From the NCBI RefSeq assembly GCF_004138135.1, contig NZ_RYFD01000003.1, forward strand, positions 124,001 through 188,000: a stretch of 64,000 bases of DNA, read 5' to 3'. Under the pieces are notes generated by a model. It was not told the DNA's origin and made no database searches. It worked only from the letters and a program-made list of their open reading frames with translations. Source of the DNA: Candidatus Oscillochloris fontis (lineage in GTDB: Bacteria > Chloroflexota > Chloroflexia > Chloroflexales > Chloroflexaceae). The translations under genes and the position numbers were made by a program. Positions 7,459-16,122 of this stretch are shown here, one piece after another; position 1 is the first letter of the stretch; every line of letters starts with the position of its first letter.

Positions 7459-8766
7459 ATGCCAATCCAAACCTACCAAGACGCACTCGACTATATCTAC
7501 AACTTCATTGACCCGCTACGCAAACCGGCGACGAGTATTGCCGAGGCCGAACTCAACCTAGATCGCATGCGCACCCTGCTGCATGCACTAGGCGATCCGC
7601 AACAAAGGTTGGCAACCATTGTGGTGGCGGGCACTAAGGGTAAGGGGAGTAGTTGCGCCATCCTAGAGGCCATCCTACGCTCGGCTGGGCTGCGGGTCGG
7701 TCTCTGGACCTCACCGCACCTCAGTTCCTACCGCGAGCGGATTCAGATCAACCGCGAGATGATTACGCAGGCCGATCTGATCCGGCTGACGGCGCGACTC
7801 CAGCCGATCATTGACGCCTTCGACCCGCAACCCTACGGGCGTCCCACCACCTTTGATGTCACCCTGGCGTTGGGGCTGTGCCACTTTGCCGAGCGCCAAG
7901 TTGATCTGGCGGTGATTGAAGTTGGTTTAGGCGGGCGCTTCGATGCCACCAACGTCCTGACCCCGCTGGTCTCGCTGATCAGCTCGATCAGCTATGATCA
8001 TATGGCGATCTTAGGCACAACCCTGGCCGAAATTGCCGACAACAAGGCCGGGATCATGAAACCGGGCGTGCCGGTGGTCACAGTGCCGCAGCGTCCGGGC
8101 GCGGCGGCGGTGTTAGAACGCGAGGCAACCCATGTGGGCACGGATCTGTATGTGGCAGAGGAGGTGGGCTTGCGCGGGCCGACGCAGTGCGTTCCCTACT
8201 CTACCCCACCCCACCCAGCGCAGTTGCATGGCGCGTTTCAGCAGGAGAATGCGCGCTTAGCCCTCGGTGCGGCGATGTTGCTCGCAGAGCGCGGCTTCCC
8301 GCTCACAGATGCAGCACTGGCACAGGGATTGGCGACCGCGCAATGGTCGGGGCGCTTCGAACTGATCGCCGGGCGTCCGCGCATCCTGCTCGATGGGGCG
8401 CACAATTGCGACTCGGCACAAAAACTGATCGCCGCGATTCGGGCCGAACTGGTCTATGAGCGCCTCATCCTCGTGCTAGGCACCTCGCGTGACAAGGACA
8501 TTGCCGGGATAGTCGCGGCGCTGGTGCCCCACGCAGCAGCGGTAGTGATCACCCGTTCGAGCCACCCCAGAGCAATGGACATGGATCGCGTGGCGGCGCT
8601 GGTACAGCCGCATCTGCGTGGTAGTATGGATCTAGTACCCGACATTCATGAGGCACTGACGCAGGCCCAGGTGCTGGCAGCCCCCAACGATCTGATCTGT
8701 GTCACCGGATCGCTGTTTATCATCGGAGCAGCCCGCGAGATCCTGGGCCTCGCAGTGGCCGATTAA
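7459..8766 (+). CDS. folC: Bifunctional dihydrofolate synthase / folylpolyglutamate synthase
   Basis: A 435-residue Mur-ligase-type enzyme that adds glutamate to dihydropteroate and to tetrahydrofolate. The ATP-binding loop is VAGTKGKGSSC near residue 55, followed by the TSPHLSSYRERI folate-binding loop, the 'DVTLALGLCHFAERQVDLAVIEVGLGGRFDATNV' core and the C-terminal domain motif LLDGAHNCDSAQKL. The length matches the family. It is expressed from its own extended -10 promoter and converges on the small DUF4404-like gene with only two bases between the stop codons. Confidence 0.95.
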   Translation: MPIQTYQDALDYIYNFIDPLRKPATSIAEAELNLDRMRTLLHALGDPQQRLATIVVAGTKGKGSSCAILEAILRSAGLRVGLWTSPHLSSYRERIQINREMITQADLIRLTARLQPIIDAFDPQPYGRPTTFDVTLALGLCHFAERQVDLAVIEVGLGGRFDATNVLTPLVSLISSISYDHMAILGTTLAEIADNKAGIMKPGVPVVTVPQRPGAAAVLEREATHVGTDLYVAEEVGLRGPTQCVPYSTPPHPAQLHGAFQQENARLALGAAMLLAERGFPLTDAALAQGLATAQWSGRFELIAGRPRILLDGAHNCDSAQKLIAAIRAELVYERLILVLGTSRDKDIAGIVAALVPHAAAVVITRSSHPRAMDMDRVAALVQPHLRGSMDLVPDIHEALTQAQVLAAPNDLICVTGSLFIIGAAREILGLAVAD

Positions 8767-8768
8767 GC

Positions 8769-9041
8769 CTAAAGCCCAATCCCGTTGAGTACATCCATCA
8801 CCCGCATCATAGCTAAGGTCAGGTGGGGGTGCGAAGCCTCGAACTCCTTGATCACGGCGGGAAGGCCACGCTGGAACTCGGTATCAAGAACGGTATCACC
8901 TGGAGCCTCAACCTCGACAATTGCGGCGAGGGTCTGTTCGTGGAGGCTTTGCAGGGTGGAATTGTTGGGATCGGCGGCGGCGGCAGCAGCGAGTTCGGCT
9001 CGCATCTGCTCAAGTCGCTCGCGCAGAGGTTGCTGGCGCAT
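8769..9041 (-). CDS. DUF4404-like small helical protein
   Basis: A 90-residue protein beginning MRQQPLRERLEQMRAELA, with a heptad-like N-terminal helix and a C-terminal 'FEASHPHLTLAMMRVMDVLNGIGL'. Length and pattern match my memory of DUF4404 proteins, whose role is unknown. ATG 9041 is preferred over the upstream start at 9077 because AAAGGAG lies just before it. On the minus strand TATAAT (9101-9106) stands about 60 bases upstream. It overlaps no other gene and converges with folC. Confidence 0.65.
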   Translation of the reverse strand: MRQQPLRERLEQMRAELAAAAAADPNNSTLQSLHEQTLAAIVEVEAPGDTVLDTEFQRGLPAVIKEFEASHPHLTLAMMRVMDVLNGIGL

Positions 9042-9132
9042 CAGGCGCTCCTTTGCTGAGGCTCTGGCAACGCCCACACGGTGGGGCGGCCAGTGCGGGT
9101 ATTATACGCGAGAACAGAGGGGGTGTTCAGCG

Positions 9133-10008
9133 ATGCGCGTTCTCTTTCCTGTCGGAGTGTTGGGGCTGCTGTTGGCTGCAATAATACTCGCAACCACCCA
9201 CTCTCCAGTACAAATCAGCCCCGCACCAGCCAGTGCAATGGGTGGACTGAGTGGCATGGCGGCACCGCAGATCGCGCTGCCGACGCCACTGCCGCCACCT
9301 CCAGCCTACACACCCGCCCCACCCGGCCAGCGCCCCTATGTGCCGATCCTCATGTATCACTATGTGCGCACGGTTGATGCCAACCTCGATCCGTTGGGCT
9401 ATGGGCTGTCGGTGACGCCCGATCAGTTGGCGGCGCAACTCGCCTGGTTAGATGCCCAGGGCTACGATACGGTGACGGTGGCGACGCTGGCAGCATGTAT
9501 GCGCGGCGAGGTGGCATGCCCGGCACGGGCGGTGGCGCTGACCTTCGATGATGGCCATTTGGATGCCTATACAACGGCATTCCCGTTGTTGCAGCAGTAT
9601 GGCGCGGTGGCGACCTTCTATATTGTGCGCGGCTTTGTCGGCCAGGATGCCTATATGGGCTGGGATGAGATTCGCGCACTCGCTCAGGCGGGCATGGAGA
9701 TCGGGGCGCATAGTATCAGCCATCTCGATCTGACCACGCTCAGTTACTACGAGCAGGTGGATCAGATTGCCCGTTCGGGCCAGGAGATCGCGGCTGAGAT
9801 CGGGCTGCCGGTGCGTAGTTTCTGTTACCCGGCGGGGCGCTTCAATACCGACATTGCCACGATAACCCGTGATGCAGGCTATACCAGCGCCACTACAACC
9901 ATCCAGGAGGGGCCGCAGGATGACCCCTACACCTTGCCCCGGTTGCGTATCTACGGGGCGATGGATCTCGATGGGTTTGCGACGACGATTGGGGTGTATG
10001 GAGAGTAA
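9133..10008 (+). CDS. Secreted/membrane-anchored polysaccharide deacetylase (NodB homology)
   Basis: A 291-residue protein with one N-terminal hydrophobic segment (residues 3-20) and a proline-rich linker (about 45-68), then a carbohydrate esterase family 4 domain. Motif 1 is LTFDDG, with the metal-binding HS(I)SH in 'IGAHSISHLDL', and 'SFCYPAGRF' is motif 3. It removes N-acetyl (or O-acetyl) groups from a cell-surface or wall polymer such as peptidoglycan or poly-GlcNAc. The start is ATG 9133 with GAGGGGG upstream; the frame remains open to 8785 but that part lies opposite the DUF4404-like gene. It converges with the minus-strand wall-hydrolase operon, an association that suggests envelope work. 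Confidence 0.92.
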   Translation: MRVLFPVGVLGLLLAAIILATTHSPVQISPAPASAMGGLSGMAAPQIALPTPLPPPPAYTPAPPGQRPYVPILMYHYVRTVDANLDPLGYGLSVTPDQLAAQLAWLDAQGYDTVTVATLAACMRGEVACPARAVALTFDDGHLDAYTTAFPLLQQYGAVATFYIVRGFVGQDAYMGWDEIRALAQAGMEIGAHSISHLDLTTLSYYEQVDQIARSGQEIAAEIGLPVRSFCYPAGRFNTDIATITRDAGYTSATTTIQEGPQDDPYTLPRLRIYGAMDLDGFATTIGVYGE

Positions 10009-10032
10009 AGCCCCCTCCCCAACAAACCGTCG

Positions 10033-10641
10033 CTACGGGAAGACCCCAAAATCAAGCGGGTTCTGGTTGACCCACTGGCCACCCTGCCAAACCCAGATCT
10101 GGTAATCGAGGTGCGGGCCAGACGATTGGCCACTTGACCCCATATATCCGATCAGATCGCCAGGGTTGACCGTTTGGCCAGCTACTACCGCAAACTCGGC
10201 GAGGTGGGCATAGCCGGTGCGATACTGTTCATTACTCACCCAGACATGATTGCCCGCTGGCCAACTATTGGGGGTCGTGGTGATCACCCCACTATGAGTG
10301 GCATAGACCGGGTGGTTCCAGGATGCATGCGGATCAGCGCGGCCATCAGCATCGCCATCAATTGCAAGATCAATCGCACCCCAGGTTGCTGCGGGCGCGT
10401 GCGACCCCACCCCATAGCCTTGGGTCATCACCGTATTGGGCGCACCCAGTGGGTTGCCTTGGGGGTACGAGGCAGCGGCCATCCCACGTCCCTGAAGGGC
10501 TTGGAGTTGGGTTTGCGCAGCCAAGCCGGTATTGGGCGGTACCCACGCGCTCTGAATAGGCTGCGGGTCACGATTCAAGAGCAGAACGAGCAACCCAGCC
10601 AGCACCAGCGCAACCACCACCAAACGTGGCGTCTCGTGCAT
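10033..10641 (-). CDS. M23/LytM-like peptidase domain protein with altered zinc ligands
   Basis: A 202-residue protein with an N-terminal membrane anchor (residues 6-22) and a LytM-type domain (about 70-195). The fold signature is clear: TQGYGVGSHAPAATWGAIDL, GYAHLAEF (H146), GQTVNPGDLIGYMGSSGQSSGPHLDYQIW. The canonical HxxxD zinc motif reads WGAID (W87, D91) and the HxH motif reads HLD (H177, D179), so two metal ligands are changed; H81 might substitute. It may be a non-catalytic LytM protein that activates or scaffolds other hydrolases, or a variant enzyme. Last gene of a three-gene operon, starting one base after the preceding stop codon. Confidence 0.82.
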   Translation of the reverse strand: MHETPRLVVVALVLAGLLVLLLNRDPQPIQSAWVPPNTGLAAQTQLQALQGRGMAAASYPQGNPLGAPNTVMTQGYGVGSHAPAATWGAIDLAIDGDADGRADPHASWNHPVYATHSGVITTTPNSWPAGNHVWVSNEQYRTGYAHLAEFAVVAGQTVNPGDLIGYMGSSGQSSGPHLDYQIWVWQGGQWVNQNPLDFGVFP

Positions 10642-10642
10642 C

Positions 10643-11710
10643 TCAACGCACCCCGTTGATACGCCAACCATCAACCATCGTGGTGACCGCATCAACATAG
10701 GCTTGCACATCATTCTCGAATGATGGGGCATAGATGGGAATAATATCGGCGACCGTGAGCGTCCCGCGACCTTGGATATACTCCACATCGATCAGGCGGT
10801 ACCAATCAGCGATTCCCGCCTCCCAGGAGGGGTAATCGCGGAAACGGCCATAGCAGGTAGCATAGCCAGCACAGATGATATTACCCACATTATGGGTACT
10901 ACTCCCATCCGGCTTTAGCCCCGCCCATCCCTGATTGGTTCCGGCACTACTCTCATGAATGAAAAACGCCACCGCATAGGCCGGGTCAATCCCATACTCC
11001 AAGCCCAGGTTATACCAGAGTGCGCCGGTACCTGCCGCCGGTGAGCCATAGGCAGCCAGAATAGCGTCAATCTCCTGAACACTAATACTGGGTGAACCCT
11101 GAAGATGGTGATCGCCAGCCGGGTTGGCCGCCCCAGAGAGTTGCAAACGGTAGACCGACTGACTAGCATCGGCAAACAAGAGCGTCCCCCAACGACTCGT
11201 CACCGATGATGAGCTACCGAAACTTACAAAGAGCACCAGCAGGCTGATAACCGCCACGACCCCCAACATGAACCACTGGTTCAACAGCGGCAGATGGGAT
11301 GTGTAGGGGGCGCGATACTCGGTATGGGGCAAGCGCGCAGTGAGCCGTTCTGCCTGATGCAACAACGACTCAGCATAATCGTGCTCGTACTTCGCCTCAC
11401 GCAGCCGGTGATCAGGCGGCGCAACCTGCATCGGTCGCGGCCTAGGTGTCGGGCGGGGATCAACCTGAACCGAACGCGGTGCCGGAGGGGAAGAGTGTGC
11501 TCGTGGTGCCACCGTGGGCGGCGTGCGCCGCTCGCGGTGGGGTAGATCAACCCGGGTAGGAAAGGCAGCATCAAGATCACCGAGAATATCATGCAGGGGC
11601 GCGGGGGGGCCGCGCCGCACCTGCACTTCAATATCCTCAGGCTCTAAGGGAAAAAGCGGCTCGCGACGCCGACGTGGCGTTCCAGAACGACGATTGTCAG
11701 CGCTATTCAC
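10643..11710 (-). CDS. Membrane-anchored glucosaminidase-like (GH73/lysozyme-type) protein
   Basis: A 355-residue protein. Residues 1 to about 130 are proline/arginine-rich and predicted cytoplasmic, residues 148-168 form a transmembrane helix, and the C-terminal 170 residues resemble mannosyl-glycoprotein endo-beta-N-acetylglucosaminidase/GH73 domains: AVAFFIHESSAG with the probable catalytic glutamate, HNVGNI, FRDYPSWEAGIADWYRLI and 'IIPIYAPSFENDVQAYV'. It should cut glycan strands of peptidoglycan on the outer face of the membrane. Initiation is at GTG 11710, which overlaps the stop of the preceding gene (GTGA). Its long cytoplasmic tail is unusual for a wall hydrolase and could be a regulatory or docking segment. 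Confidence 0.82.
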   Translation of the reverse strand: MNSADNRRSGTPRRRREPLFPLEPEDIEVQVRRGPPAPLHDILGDLDAAFPTRVDLPHRERRTPPTVAPRAHSSPPAPRSVQVDPRPTPRPRPMQVAPPDHRLREAKYEHDYAESLLHQAERLTARLPHTEYRAPYTSHLPLLNQWFMLGVVAVISLLVLFVSFGSSSSVTSRWGTLLFADASQSVYRLQLSGAANPAGDHHLQGSPSISVQEIDAILAAYGSPAAGTGALWYNLGLEYGIDPAYAVAFFIHESSAGTNQGWAGLKPDGSSTHNVGNIICAGYATCYGRFRDYPSWEAGIADWYRLIDVEYIQGRGTLTVADIIPIYAPSFENDVQAYVDAVTTMVDGWRINGVR

Positions 11711-12231
11711 GGCCCATGCTCCTCTAGGAGCTGCTGTTGCTCACCCACTGTGGGGAGCCGGAAAAATCCGTCACGGTTGAGGTAGACGACCTGTTCATTG
11801 CGCACATCAATGATCAGATCCGCGAGACCATCGCGATCCATGTCTCGTAATGATAATAACACAGGTGTCAAATCCTCGTTCGCACCAAAGAGGTATGGCC
11901 CCGGCAGGCTCCGAACCTGGCTGGAGTCGCCAGCGGGTAGCTCCAATACCACAACTTGGCGATTTAGGTTCAGGCCGATAAGACGGGTCAGATGATTGGA
12001 CGCTTCGGCCCCATGGCCAACCAGCCCCGCAATCTGGGTAGTGCGCGGGCGTCCGTAGCGAATATCGTCAATCCGCACCTGCGCCCAACCCACCACCGCC
12101 CCCACGAGCACGTAGATGGCTAACATCGCGAGAATGCCGGTGATCAGATAGGCAAATGAACCGATACTGTGTGGAAGCGGAATCTGGCGGGCAAGCCGGG
12201 TCTCGTGGATCTCTCGACTCGTAACGGCCAT
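11707..12231 (-). CDS. Single-pass membrane protein with EF-hand-like DxDxDG motif
   Basis: A 174-residue protein with one transmembrane segment (about 26-50, 'AYLITGILAMLAIYVLVGAVVG') and an extracytoplasmic domain with DMDRDGLADLIIDV (about 130-143), the calcium-binding signature of FG-GAP/VCBS or dockerin-like repeats. First gene of the operon with the glucosaminidase- and LytM-like genes, overlapping the next by four bases. I do not recognise a named family. Calcium binding is inferred from the motif. RBS AAAGGGGTG precedes the ATG. Confidence 0.75.
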   Translation of the reverse strand: MAVTSREIHETRLARQIPLPHSIGSFAYLITGILAMLAIYVLVGAVVGWAQVRIDDIRYGRPRTTQIAGLVGHGAEASNHLTRLIGLNLNRQVVVLELPAGDSSQVRSLPGPYLFGANEDLTPVLLSLRDMDRDGLADLIIDVRNEQVVYLNRDGFFRLPTVGEQQQLLEEHGP

Positions 12232-12370
12232 AACGGCACCCCTTTCTTGAACGATGCACTAGGCAAGCCGCGCTGGCCCACCACAGCGGTTTATGTCGCC
12301 ACGGTACCTCGTAGTTGGGGTTGCTCGTCGTTCGTACTTGGGAGATGTGGCGGATCGAACTTATGTGCGT

Positions 12371-12399
12371 ATCATAGCAAAACTAATGTTCTTTGTCAA
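12371..12399 (-). promoter_or_regulatory. Sigma-70-type promoter for the wall-hydrolase operon
   Basis: On the minus strand TTGACA (12394-12399), a 17-base spacer, and TATGAT (12371-12376) preceded by TGC make a near-consensus promoter with extended -10. The leader to the first start codon (12231) is about 130 bases. Confidence 0.8.
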
Positions 12400-12431
12400 T
12401 AAGTTCGGGAGTGGCGTAGCCGCCCCTACCG

Positions 12432-12437
12432 TATAAT
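12432..12437 (+). promoter_or_regulatory. -10 box for panE
   Basis: TATAAT at 12432-12437 lies 34 bases before the panE ATG. No convincing -35 is seen at the expected distance. Confidence 0.5.
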
Positions 12438-12471
12438 GCCCCCATCACCAACCAACAGAAGGATCACCCCG

Positions 12472-13380
12472 ATGTGCATCGCCATTATTGGAGCCGGAGC
12501 TATGGGCGGGTTGCTCGGCTTCTACCTGAGCCACGTTACTGAGGTAGTGCTGATTGATCCCTGGGCCGCACATGTGGCGGCGATCAATGCCGACGGGCTG
12601 ATCTGCGCGGTGGATGGGGTCGATCAGGTGCGCTCGGTTCGCGCCGTGGCCACCCCCGACCACGCGGGGGTGGCCGATCTGGCGCTGGTTCTGGTCAAGG
12701 CCCACCAGACCGCCTGGGCGGCCCAGGTGGCGCAAGCGATTCTCGCCCCCCAAGGTGTTGTCTACACGCTCCAGAATGGGGTCGGTAACCGCGAGATCTT
12801 GGCGCAGGTACTCGGTGCGAACCGGGTGGGCCAAGCGGTGACGGCCCTCGGCGCGACGTTGGTGGGGCCAGGGCGGGTACGTCACGCCGGGCGGGGTGTG
12901 ACCCACATCGGGGCGGCACCACTGCCCCACCTCGCCCACGATCTGGCCGCGCTGTGGGGGCGGGCCGGGCTTCCCGCTGAGGTTCACGCGGATGTCGAGA
13001 GCTTGGTGTGGGGTAAGTTGCTGGTGAATGTGGGTATTAACGCCCTCAGCGCTATCCTGCGCGTGCCCAATGGGGCGCTCGCCCAGTTGCCCCACGCCCG
13101 CTCCCTGCTCAGCGCTGCGGTCAGTGAGGCGGCGGCGGTGGCCACGGCACGCGGCACGACGCTCCCCTACCCCGATCCGGTCGCTCATACCTTGGCGGTC
13201 GCCCATGCCACCGCTGCCAACCGCTCCTCAATGCTGCAAGATGTGGAGCGCCATGCTCCCACCGAGATCAGCACCATCAATGGCGCGGTGGTACGCGAAG
13301 GGGAACGCCTCGGCATCCCCACACCGGTCAATCAGGTGCTGATGGATCTGATCATGGCGCTTGAGGAGGTGGCGGTGTAG
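12472..13380 (+). CDS. panE: 2-dehydropantoate 2-reductase (ketopantoate reductase)
   Basis: A 302-residue NADPH-dependent reductase that turns ketopantoate into pantoate for coenzyme A synthesis. The N-terminal Rossmann motif is IIGAGAMGGLLGFYL. The substrate-binding catalytic lysine is probably in 'VWGKLLVNVGINALSAI' and the C-terminal helical domain ends with 'PTEISTINGAVVREGERLGIPTPVNQVL', the classic PanE/ApbA signature. ATG 12472 follows AAGGA; an in-frame ATG at 12436 lies within the -10 box region and is rejected. The gene stands alone and ends in a palindrome shared with the convergent metallophosphoesterase. Paralogues of this family sometimes act on other 2-keto acids. Confidence 0.9.
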   Translation: MCIAIIGAGAMGGLLGFYLSHVTEVVLIDPWAAHVAAINADGLICAVDGVDQVRSVRAVATPDHAGVADLALVLVKAHQTAWAAQVAQAILAPQGVVYTLQNGVGNREILAQVLGANRVGQAVTALGATLVGPGRVRHAGRGVTHIGAAPLPHLAHDLAALWGRAGLPAEVHADVESLVWGKLLVNVGINALSAILRVPNGALAQLPHARSLLSAAVSEAAAVATARGTTLPYPDPVAHTLAVAHATAANRSSMLQDVERHAPTEISTINGAVVREGERLGIPTPVNQVLMDLIMALEEVAV

Positions 13381-13394
13381 GGGCGTACCCCTAC
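13377..13394. terminator. Short palindrome carrying the stop codons of panE and the phosphoesterase
   Basis: GTAGGGGCGTACCCCTAC: seven-base arms around CGTA. Its left arm contains the panE stop (13378-13380) and its right arm the minus-strand stop (13391-13393). Confidence 0.65.
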
Positions 13395-14224
13395 AAAAAC
13401 TCGCGCACCGCATCATCCACGCTGATCGCCCCGGCGTGGATGGCCGGGCTGTAGCGCGGTAGGAAATTGAACATGAGTGACTGGCCGGTTTGTAGTTCGC
13501 GCAGCATGATCTTGCCCATTGGGCCGATCGCCTCTAACGCCCCGCTGCTGATAAAGATGCGCTCGGTGGCGGCCAGATCATACACCACGCGCCGGATTTC
13601 AGCCGCCCATCCCGCCCGGCCAAGCGTGAGTTGCGCATAGGCAGCCCGCGTATCACCATCGAAGGGTAAGCCCACTGAACCGACATTCACCAGGAGTGTC
13701 GAATCGACCCGGCGCACAAACGGCATGTGGGTGTGGCCAACACAAAAGACCGCCGCCGCCGGATCGATCTGCTGGCGCAACTCGGCGTCGTCCGATGCCG
13801 CCAAGACGCCGTCGCGGTTGTGGCGCACCGAGGCGTGCAGCACATACAGCGCCCCCTCGGCGGTCGCCAGATCGAAGCGTTCAGGGAGCGTCGCAATCGC
13901 ATCAATGCGGTCGCGGAGTTGCGCGTAGGCCCAACCGATCAGGCGGCTGAACTCGTAGCGCGGGCCACTGGTGGGGAAGTCGGGTTGCACTACGTCGTGG
14001 GCGTAGCGCAGGATGTAGCCCTCGTGATTCCCGGCAATCACCTGCCAGCCGCGTTCATCGCGCAGCCGCAGAATAAGATCGAGACAGGCATCCGACTGCG
14101 GGCCACGATTGACAATATCACCCGCAACGATCACCGTGTCGGGTGCCCAGGCTTCAATATCCGCAACCACCGCGTGCAGCGCGGGCAGGTTGGCGTGGAT
14201 GTCGGCAAGAATGGCGATCTTCAT
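13391..14224 (-). CDS. Calcineurin-like metallophosphoesterase (YfcE/cyclic-nucleotide phosphodiesterase type)
   Basis: A 277-residue enzyme with all family motifs: DIHAN (D8, H10), GDIVNRG, GNHEG and CVGHTHMPF. These bind two metal ions and hydrolyse a phosphomonoester or phosphodiester bond. There is no signal peptide, so it is cytoplasmic. Similar bacterial proteins act on cyclic nucleotides, Ap4A or phosphoproteins; the substrate is not clear from sequence. Its ATG overlaps the stop of the YihY-like gene (ATGA), so the two are coupled. It converges on panE. Confidence 0.9.
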   Translation of the reverse strand: MKIAILADIHANLPALHAVVADIEAWAPDTVIVAGDIVNRGPQSDACLDLILRLRDERGWQVIAGNHEGYILRYAHDVVQPDFPTSGPRYEFSRLIGWAYAQLRDRIDAIATLPERFDLATAEGALYVLHASVRHNRDGVLAASDDAELRQQIDPAAAVFCVGHTHMPFVRRVDSTLLVNVGSVGLPFDGDTRAAYAQLTLGRAGWAAEIRRVVYDLAATERIFISSGALEAIGPMGKIMLRELQTGQSLMFNFLPRYSPAIHAGAISVDDAVREFL

Positions 14225-15084
14225 GATGCTGGTGGTGTGGGGATCTTGCTCCCGAACTGGCGCGCATAGGTAAACGAAAAGACACCGCCTAACAGAATGA
14301 CGAGGCTACTCAGGTAGATCCAGAACATGAGTGCCATCACACTCCCCACCACACCATACGAGGCGTAGTTGGCTTGCCCAAGGTAGATCCCAACCGCCTT
14401 CTGCAAGCCGGTGAAGAGCAGCGCACTGATCAGCGCCGCCAGCCACACATCGCGCCAGTGAACTTTGCAACGCGGCACAAATTTGAAGATGGTGGCGAAG
14501 GCGAGGCTGAGGAGCGCGAGTGAGAGCGAAAATTGGATCACCTGCCAGAAGAGTGCTTGGCCCGGTAGGGTGGTGGTGAGGTTGCTGAGCGCCGTCACCA
14601 TCACCGTCGAGATGATCGAGAGGAGCATGAGGAAGGCGCTGCCCAACACGAGGCCAAAGGCCAGCATCTTCTGTTGCATTATCTTGAGGATCGTCTGAAG
14701 AATCCCCCCCGCATCCGCTTCGGCCCCGGTCTCCCAGATCGCCGCAAATGCCTTATCCAACGCGCCAAAGATCCCACTTGCGCCCATCACCAAAGTGACA
14801 AAACCGATCAACCCGGCCCCAACACTACTGTCATTCAGATTCTGAAGAGTTTGGGTGATCAGCCCGCGTACCTGTTCCGAATTGATCAGACTGAGGATGC
14901 GTTGTTGCACCGCAAACTGCTGTGGATCGAGTACCGCGCCCACCACACTCAGAATGACGAGGATCAGCGGAAAGAGCGAGAAGAGCGCATAGTAAGCCAG
15001 CGAGGCACCCAGACTCATGCAATCTTCCTTCTGCCATTTGGCAAAGGCGTTCATGGCAAAGCTGCGTAAGGCGGCAAGTGACAT
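14221..15084 (-). CDS. YihY/BrkB family integral membrane protein
   Basis: A 287-residue protein of the YihY/virulence factor BrkB family, once misnamed ribonuclease BN. It has six predicted membrane helices; the N-terminal 'DCMSLGASLAYYALFSLFPLILV' and the central 'LVMGASGIFGALDKAFAAIW' are family signatures. Function is unknown (transporter-like). RBS GGAGA precedes ATG 15084. The last codons overlap the metallophosphoesterase start. A family A element lies upstream, so the promoter must sit between about 15085 and 15148. Confidence 0.9.
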   Translation of the reverse strand: MSLAALRSFAMNAFAKWQKEDCMSLGASLAYYALFSLFPLILVILSVVGAVLDPQQFAVQQRILSLINSEQVRGLITQTLQNLNDSSVGAGLIGFVTLVMGASGIFGALDKAFAAIWETGAEADAGGILQTILKIMQQKMLAFGLVLGSAFLMLLSIISTVMVTALSNLTTTLPGQALFWQVIQFSLSLALLSLAFATIFKFVPRCKVHWRDVWLAALISALLFTGLQKAVGIYLGQANYASYGVVGSVMALMFWIYLSSLVILLGGVFSFTYARQFGSKIPTPPAS

Positions 15085-15148
15085 GGGTTCTCCTTCAGCA
15101 GGTATTTTTCCTCGTGGTGATTATACTCATATAGGTAGCATTGTACAT

Positions 15149-15299
15149 TAGGGCATGTGCAACGTCGTTGGGGCTGCGCCCAAACCCCAATTTTTGTTGT
15201 TGTTTGGCGGCTACGCCGCCAAACAACAACAAAAAAGATCTTCGGGGGCGGCTGCGCCGCCCCCGAACCCCCACCGGAGGTGACGTTGCACATGCCCTG
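15149..15299 (+). mobile_element. Family A palindromic mobile element, complete
   Basis: About 151 bp with ends AGGGCATGTGCAACGTC (left) and GACGTTGCACATGCCCTG (right, 15282-15299). The interior again has GGCGGCTACGCCGCC with AACAACAAAAA arms and GGGGGCGGCTGCGCCGCCCCC. Near the right end lies ACCGGAGGTGAC, pointing to the plus strand. Flanking bases share only ATTGTA, so a target duplication is not certain here. It separates yihY from pxpA. Confidence 0.8.
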
Positions 15300-15306
15300 A
15301 TTGTAA

Positions 15307-15335
15307 TTGCGCAAACCGCATCGCTGTGCTACGCT
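15307..15335 (+). promoter_or_regulatory. Promoter for the pxpABC operon
   Basis: TTGCGC (15307-15312), 17 bases, then TACGCT (15330-15335) preceded by TGC. It begins eight bases after the family A element and lies 17 bases before the pxpA ATG. Confidence 0.5.
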
Positions 15336-15352
15336 CACACTAGGAGCAAACC

Positions 15353-16108
15353 ATGCCCAGTATTGATCTCAACTGTGATTGTGGTGAGAGTTTTGGCCCC
15401 TGGCCGATGGGCGATGATGCGGCGATCTTGCCCCATGTCACCTCGGCGAATGTGGCGTGTGGCGGGCATGCCGGCGATCCGAGTACGATGCGGCACACTG
15501 TGCGGCTCTGCAAACAGTTGGGGGTCGCCGTGGGTGCCCACCCCGGTTACCCCGATCTGCCCGGCTTTGGGCGGCGCAGTATGGCCATCGCGCCGAGTGA
15601 GGTCGAAGATCTGGTGTTGGCCCAGATCGGTGCCTTGGCCGCCATGGCGCACGCCGAAGGGATCAGCCTGCGCCATGTGAAGCCGCATGGCGCGCTCTAC
15701 AACGATGCCACCCACAATCCACTACTTGCCGCCGCGATTGCACGGGCAGTCGCCAGCTTCAACCCCGCGCTCGTCCTGATCGGCTTGGCCGGATCAATCC
15801 TACTCGATGCTGGACGTGCGGCGGGCTTGCGCGTGGTGGGCGAGGGCTTCGCAGATCGCGCCTACGAACCCGATGGCCGCCTGCGCAACCGCCAAGTACC
15901 CGCCGCCATGATCGACGATCCTCAGCACAGTCTGGCCCAAGCCCTCCAGATCGCCCTACACGGCCAGGTGATCAGCTATACTGGTAACCCGGTCAGCATC
16001 CAAGCTGCTACGATCTGTATCCATGGCGACACGCCCGCAGCGGCACAACGCGCCGCAATCGTGCGCCACGGACTTGAAGTTGCCGGAGTGGTGGTACACG
16101 CCTTCTGA
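15353..16108 (+). CDS. pxpA: 5-oxoprolinase subunit A (LamB/YcsF family)
   Basis: A 251-residue subunit of the prokaryotic ATP-dependent 5-oxoprolinase, which opens 5-oxoproline to glutamate. The family signature [13 protein letters not shown] is at the N-terminus, followed by [13 protein letters not shown], '[19 protein letters not shown]' and '[11 protein letters not shown]'. The length equals the family norm. RBS AGGAG is nine bases before ATG 15353. First gene of a compact operon with pxpB and pxpC, which together form the enzyme; it clears 5-oxoproline made by spontaneous glutamine or glutamate cyclisation. Confidence 0.96.
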   Translation: MPSIDLNCDCGESFGPWPMGDDAAILPHVTSANVACGGHAGDPSTMRHTVRLCKQLGVAVGAHPGYPDLPGFGRRSMAIAPSEVEDLVLAQIGALAAMAHAEGISLRHVKPHGALYNDATHNPLLAAAIARAVASFNPALVLIGLAGSILLDAGRAAGLRVVGEGFADRAYEPDGRLRNRQVPAAMIDDPQHSLAQALQIALHGQVISYTGNPVSIQAATICIHGDTPAAAQRAAIVRHGLEVAGVVVHAF

Positions 16109-16122
16109 AGAGCGAGGGCCGT

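Noticed and set aside
8785-9132. In-frame upstream extension of the polysaccharide deacetylase
   Set aside because: The extension is antisense to the DUF4404-like gene. ATG 9133 has a ribosome binding site and starts a normal signal/anchor helix.
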